This document shows, one piece after another, positions 6,730 through 7,027 of a stretch of DNA of 7,027 bases. The position numbers and the translations under genes are program-made. A model generated the notes under the pieces. It saw only the letters and a program-made list of their open reading frames with translations. It was not told the origin of the DNA and did no database searches. This stretch comes from Thermoplasmata archaeon (GTDB taxonomy: Archaea; Thermoplasmatota; Thermoplasmata; Lutacidiplasmatales; UBA184). The DNA lies in assembly GCA_030037035.1 (NCBI GenBank), contig JASHSA010000069.1, positions 1-7,027 of the forward strand. The letters are read 5' to 3'. Position 1 is the stretch's first letter. Every line of letters starts with the position of its first letter.

Positions 6730-6750
6730 CGGCCGCGCCGACGGCGGGCG

Positions 6751-7027
6751 TTAGGCCCGCGGCGCGGGACGGCGGCAGCCCCGGCAGACGTCGACCGCGT
6801 GGTCGTTCGTCAGGTAGCACTGAGGGCAGATCCAGCTGCTCCAGAGCGCCGCCTGCGCCTTCTGGGCCGGCGTCGGGGGGAGAGGGGCGAGCGCGGACGG
6901 GGTCGAGCGGGAAGGGGACGTCGGGGGTGCCGCCGGCGCCCGGGCGCTCGGGGCCGGAGCGGGGGGAGGGGACGCCGCGGGCGGCGGGGTTGCCGCAGGA
7001 GCGGGAGCGGCGACCGTGGCAGGGCTC
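6751..7027 (-). CDS. Pro/Ala-rich protein with a C-terminal RanBP2-type zinc finger (5' end outside window)
   Basis: My minus-strand translation is open from the right edge to a TAA at 6753-6751, giving the last 91 residues of a longer protein. About 60 residues are a low-complexity Pro/Ala/Ser/Thr linker. The end is WICPQCYLTNDHAVDVC, then RGCRRPAPRA. This fits W-x-C-x2-C-x3-N-x6-C-x2-C, the consensus of RanBP2-type zinc fingers, including the Trp, the Asn and a Pro shortly after the last Cys. In eukaryotes such fingers bind ubiquitin or single-stranded RNA; the function of archaeal examples is not established. The gene converges on the DUF885 gene with only 21 nt between the two stop codons and no visible terminator. 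Being cut by the window edge it has no start here, and what lies before the linker is unknown. It could alternatively be called a generic double-CxxC zinc ribbon. Confidence 0.75.
   Translation of the reverse strand, partial: SPATVAAPAPAATPPPAASPPPAPAPSARAPAAPPTSPSRSTPSALAPLPPTPAQKAQAALWSSWICPQCYLTNDHAVDVCRGCRRPAPRA

Noticed and set aside
6730..6750. Possible bidirectional terminator between the convergent DUF885 and zinc-finger genes
   Set aside because: The 21-nt gap has neither a T-rich tract nor a convincing hairpin.
1..7027. CRISPR array, tRNA or rRNA gene, insertion sequence
   Set aside because: I found no regularly spaced repeats, no cloverleaf-like or rRNA-like stretch, no transposase motif and no terminal inverted repeats. 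Protein-coding genes account for almost every base.

Overview
This is very GC-rich, densely coded DNA from an archaeon. The clearest evidence is a fibrillarin-type rRNA 2'-O-methyltransferase, a family bacteria lack. Two of the first-in-line genes also have an AT-rich box about 26 bp before the start codon, the spacing expected for leaderless archaeal transcripts. The proteins are not strongly acidic, which argues against a haloarchaeon. A high-GC Thermoplasmatota lineage is my best guess, but that is inference and not shown by the sequence.

Left part (1-3485, minus strand): a three-gene envelope cluster, read right to left. It begins with a large PKD/Ig-like surface protein that has a signal peptide, 13 N-glycosylation sequons, one C-terminal membrane anchor and a small cytoplasmic winged-helix-like tail. 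Next, by an ATGA start/stop overlap, comes a 124-residue protein with a signal sequence and two membrane helices around a short basic loop, the layout of VirB2/TrbC (CedA1/TedC-like) pilins. Nine bases later begins a polytopic membrane protein resembling TrbL/VirB6, which runs off the left edge. Together these look like part of a type IV secretion-like or DNA-import (Ced/Ted-like) apparatus. The ATPase (VirB4/HerA/CedB-like) that would confirm this would have to lie outside the window.

Middle part (3561-4689, minus strand): a RidA-family imine/enamine deaminase-like gene followed 7 nt later by the fibrillarin gene flpA, probably one transcript. The usual flpA neighbour nop5/nop56 is not present here.

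Right part: an 82-bp divergent promoter region (4690-4771) separates ridA from a small plus-strand gene for a Pro/Ala-rich protein ending in a four-cysteine zinc ribbon. It is followed by a DUF885 zinc-metalloprotease-like gene (HEVYPGH motif) with its own TATA-like box. Converging on it from the right edge is the 3' end of another gene whose protein has a long Pro/Ala-rich linker and a C-terminal RanBP2-type zinc finger. The window is almost entirely coding, and no non-coding stretch exceeds 300 bases. I saw no tRNA, rRNA, CRISPR array or insertion sequence.
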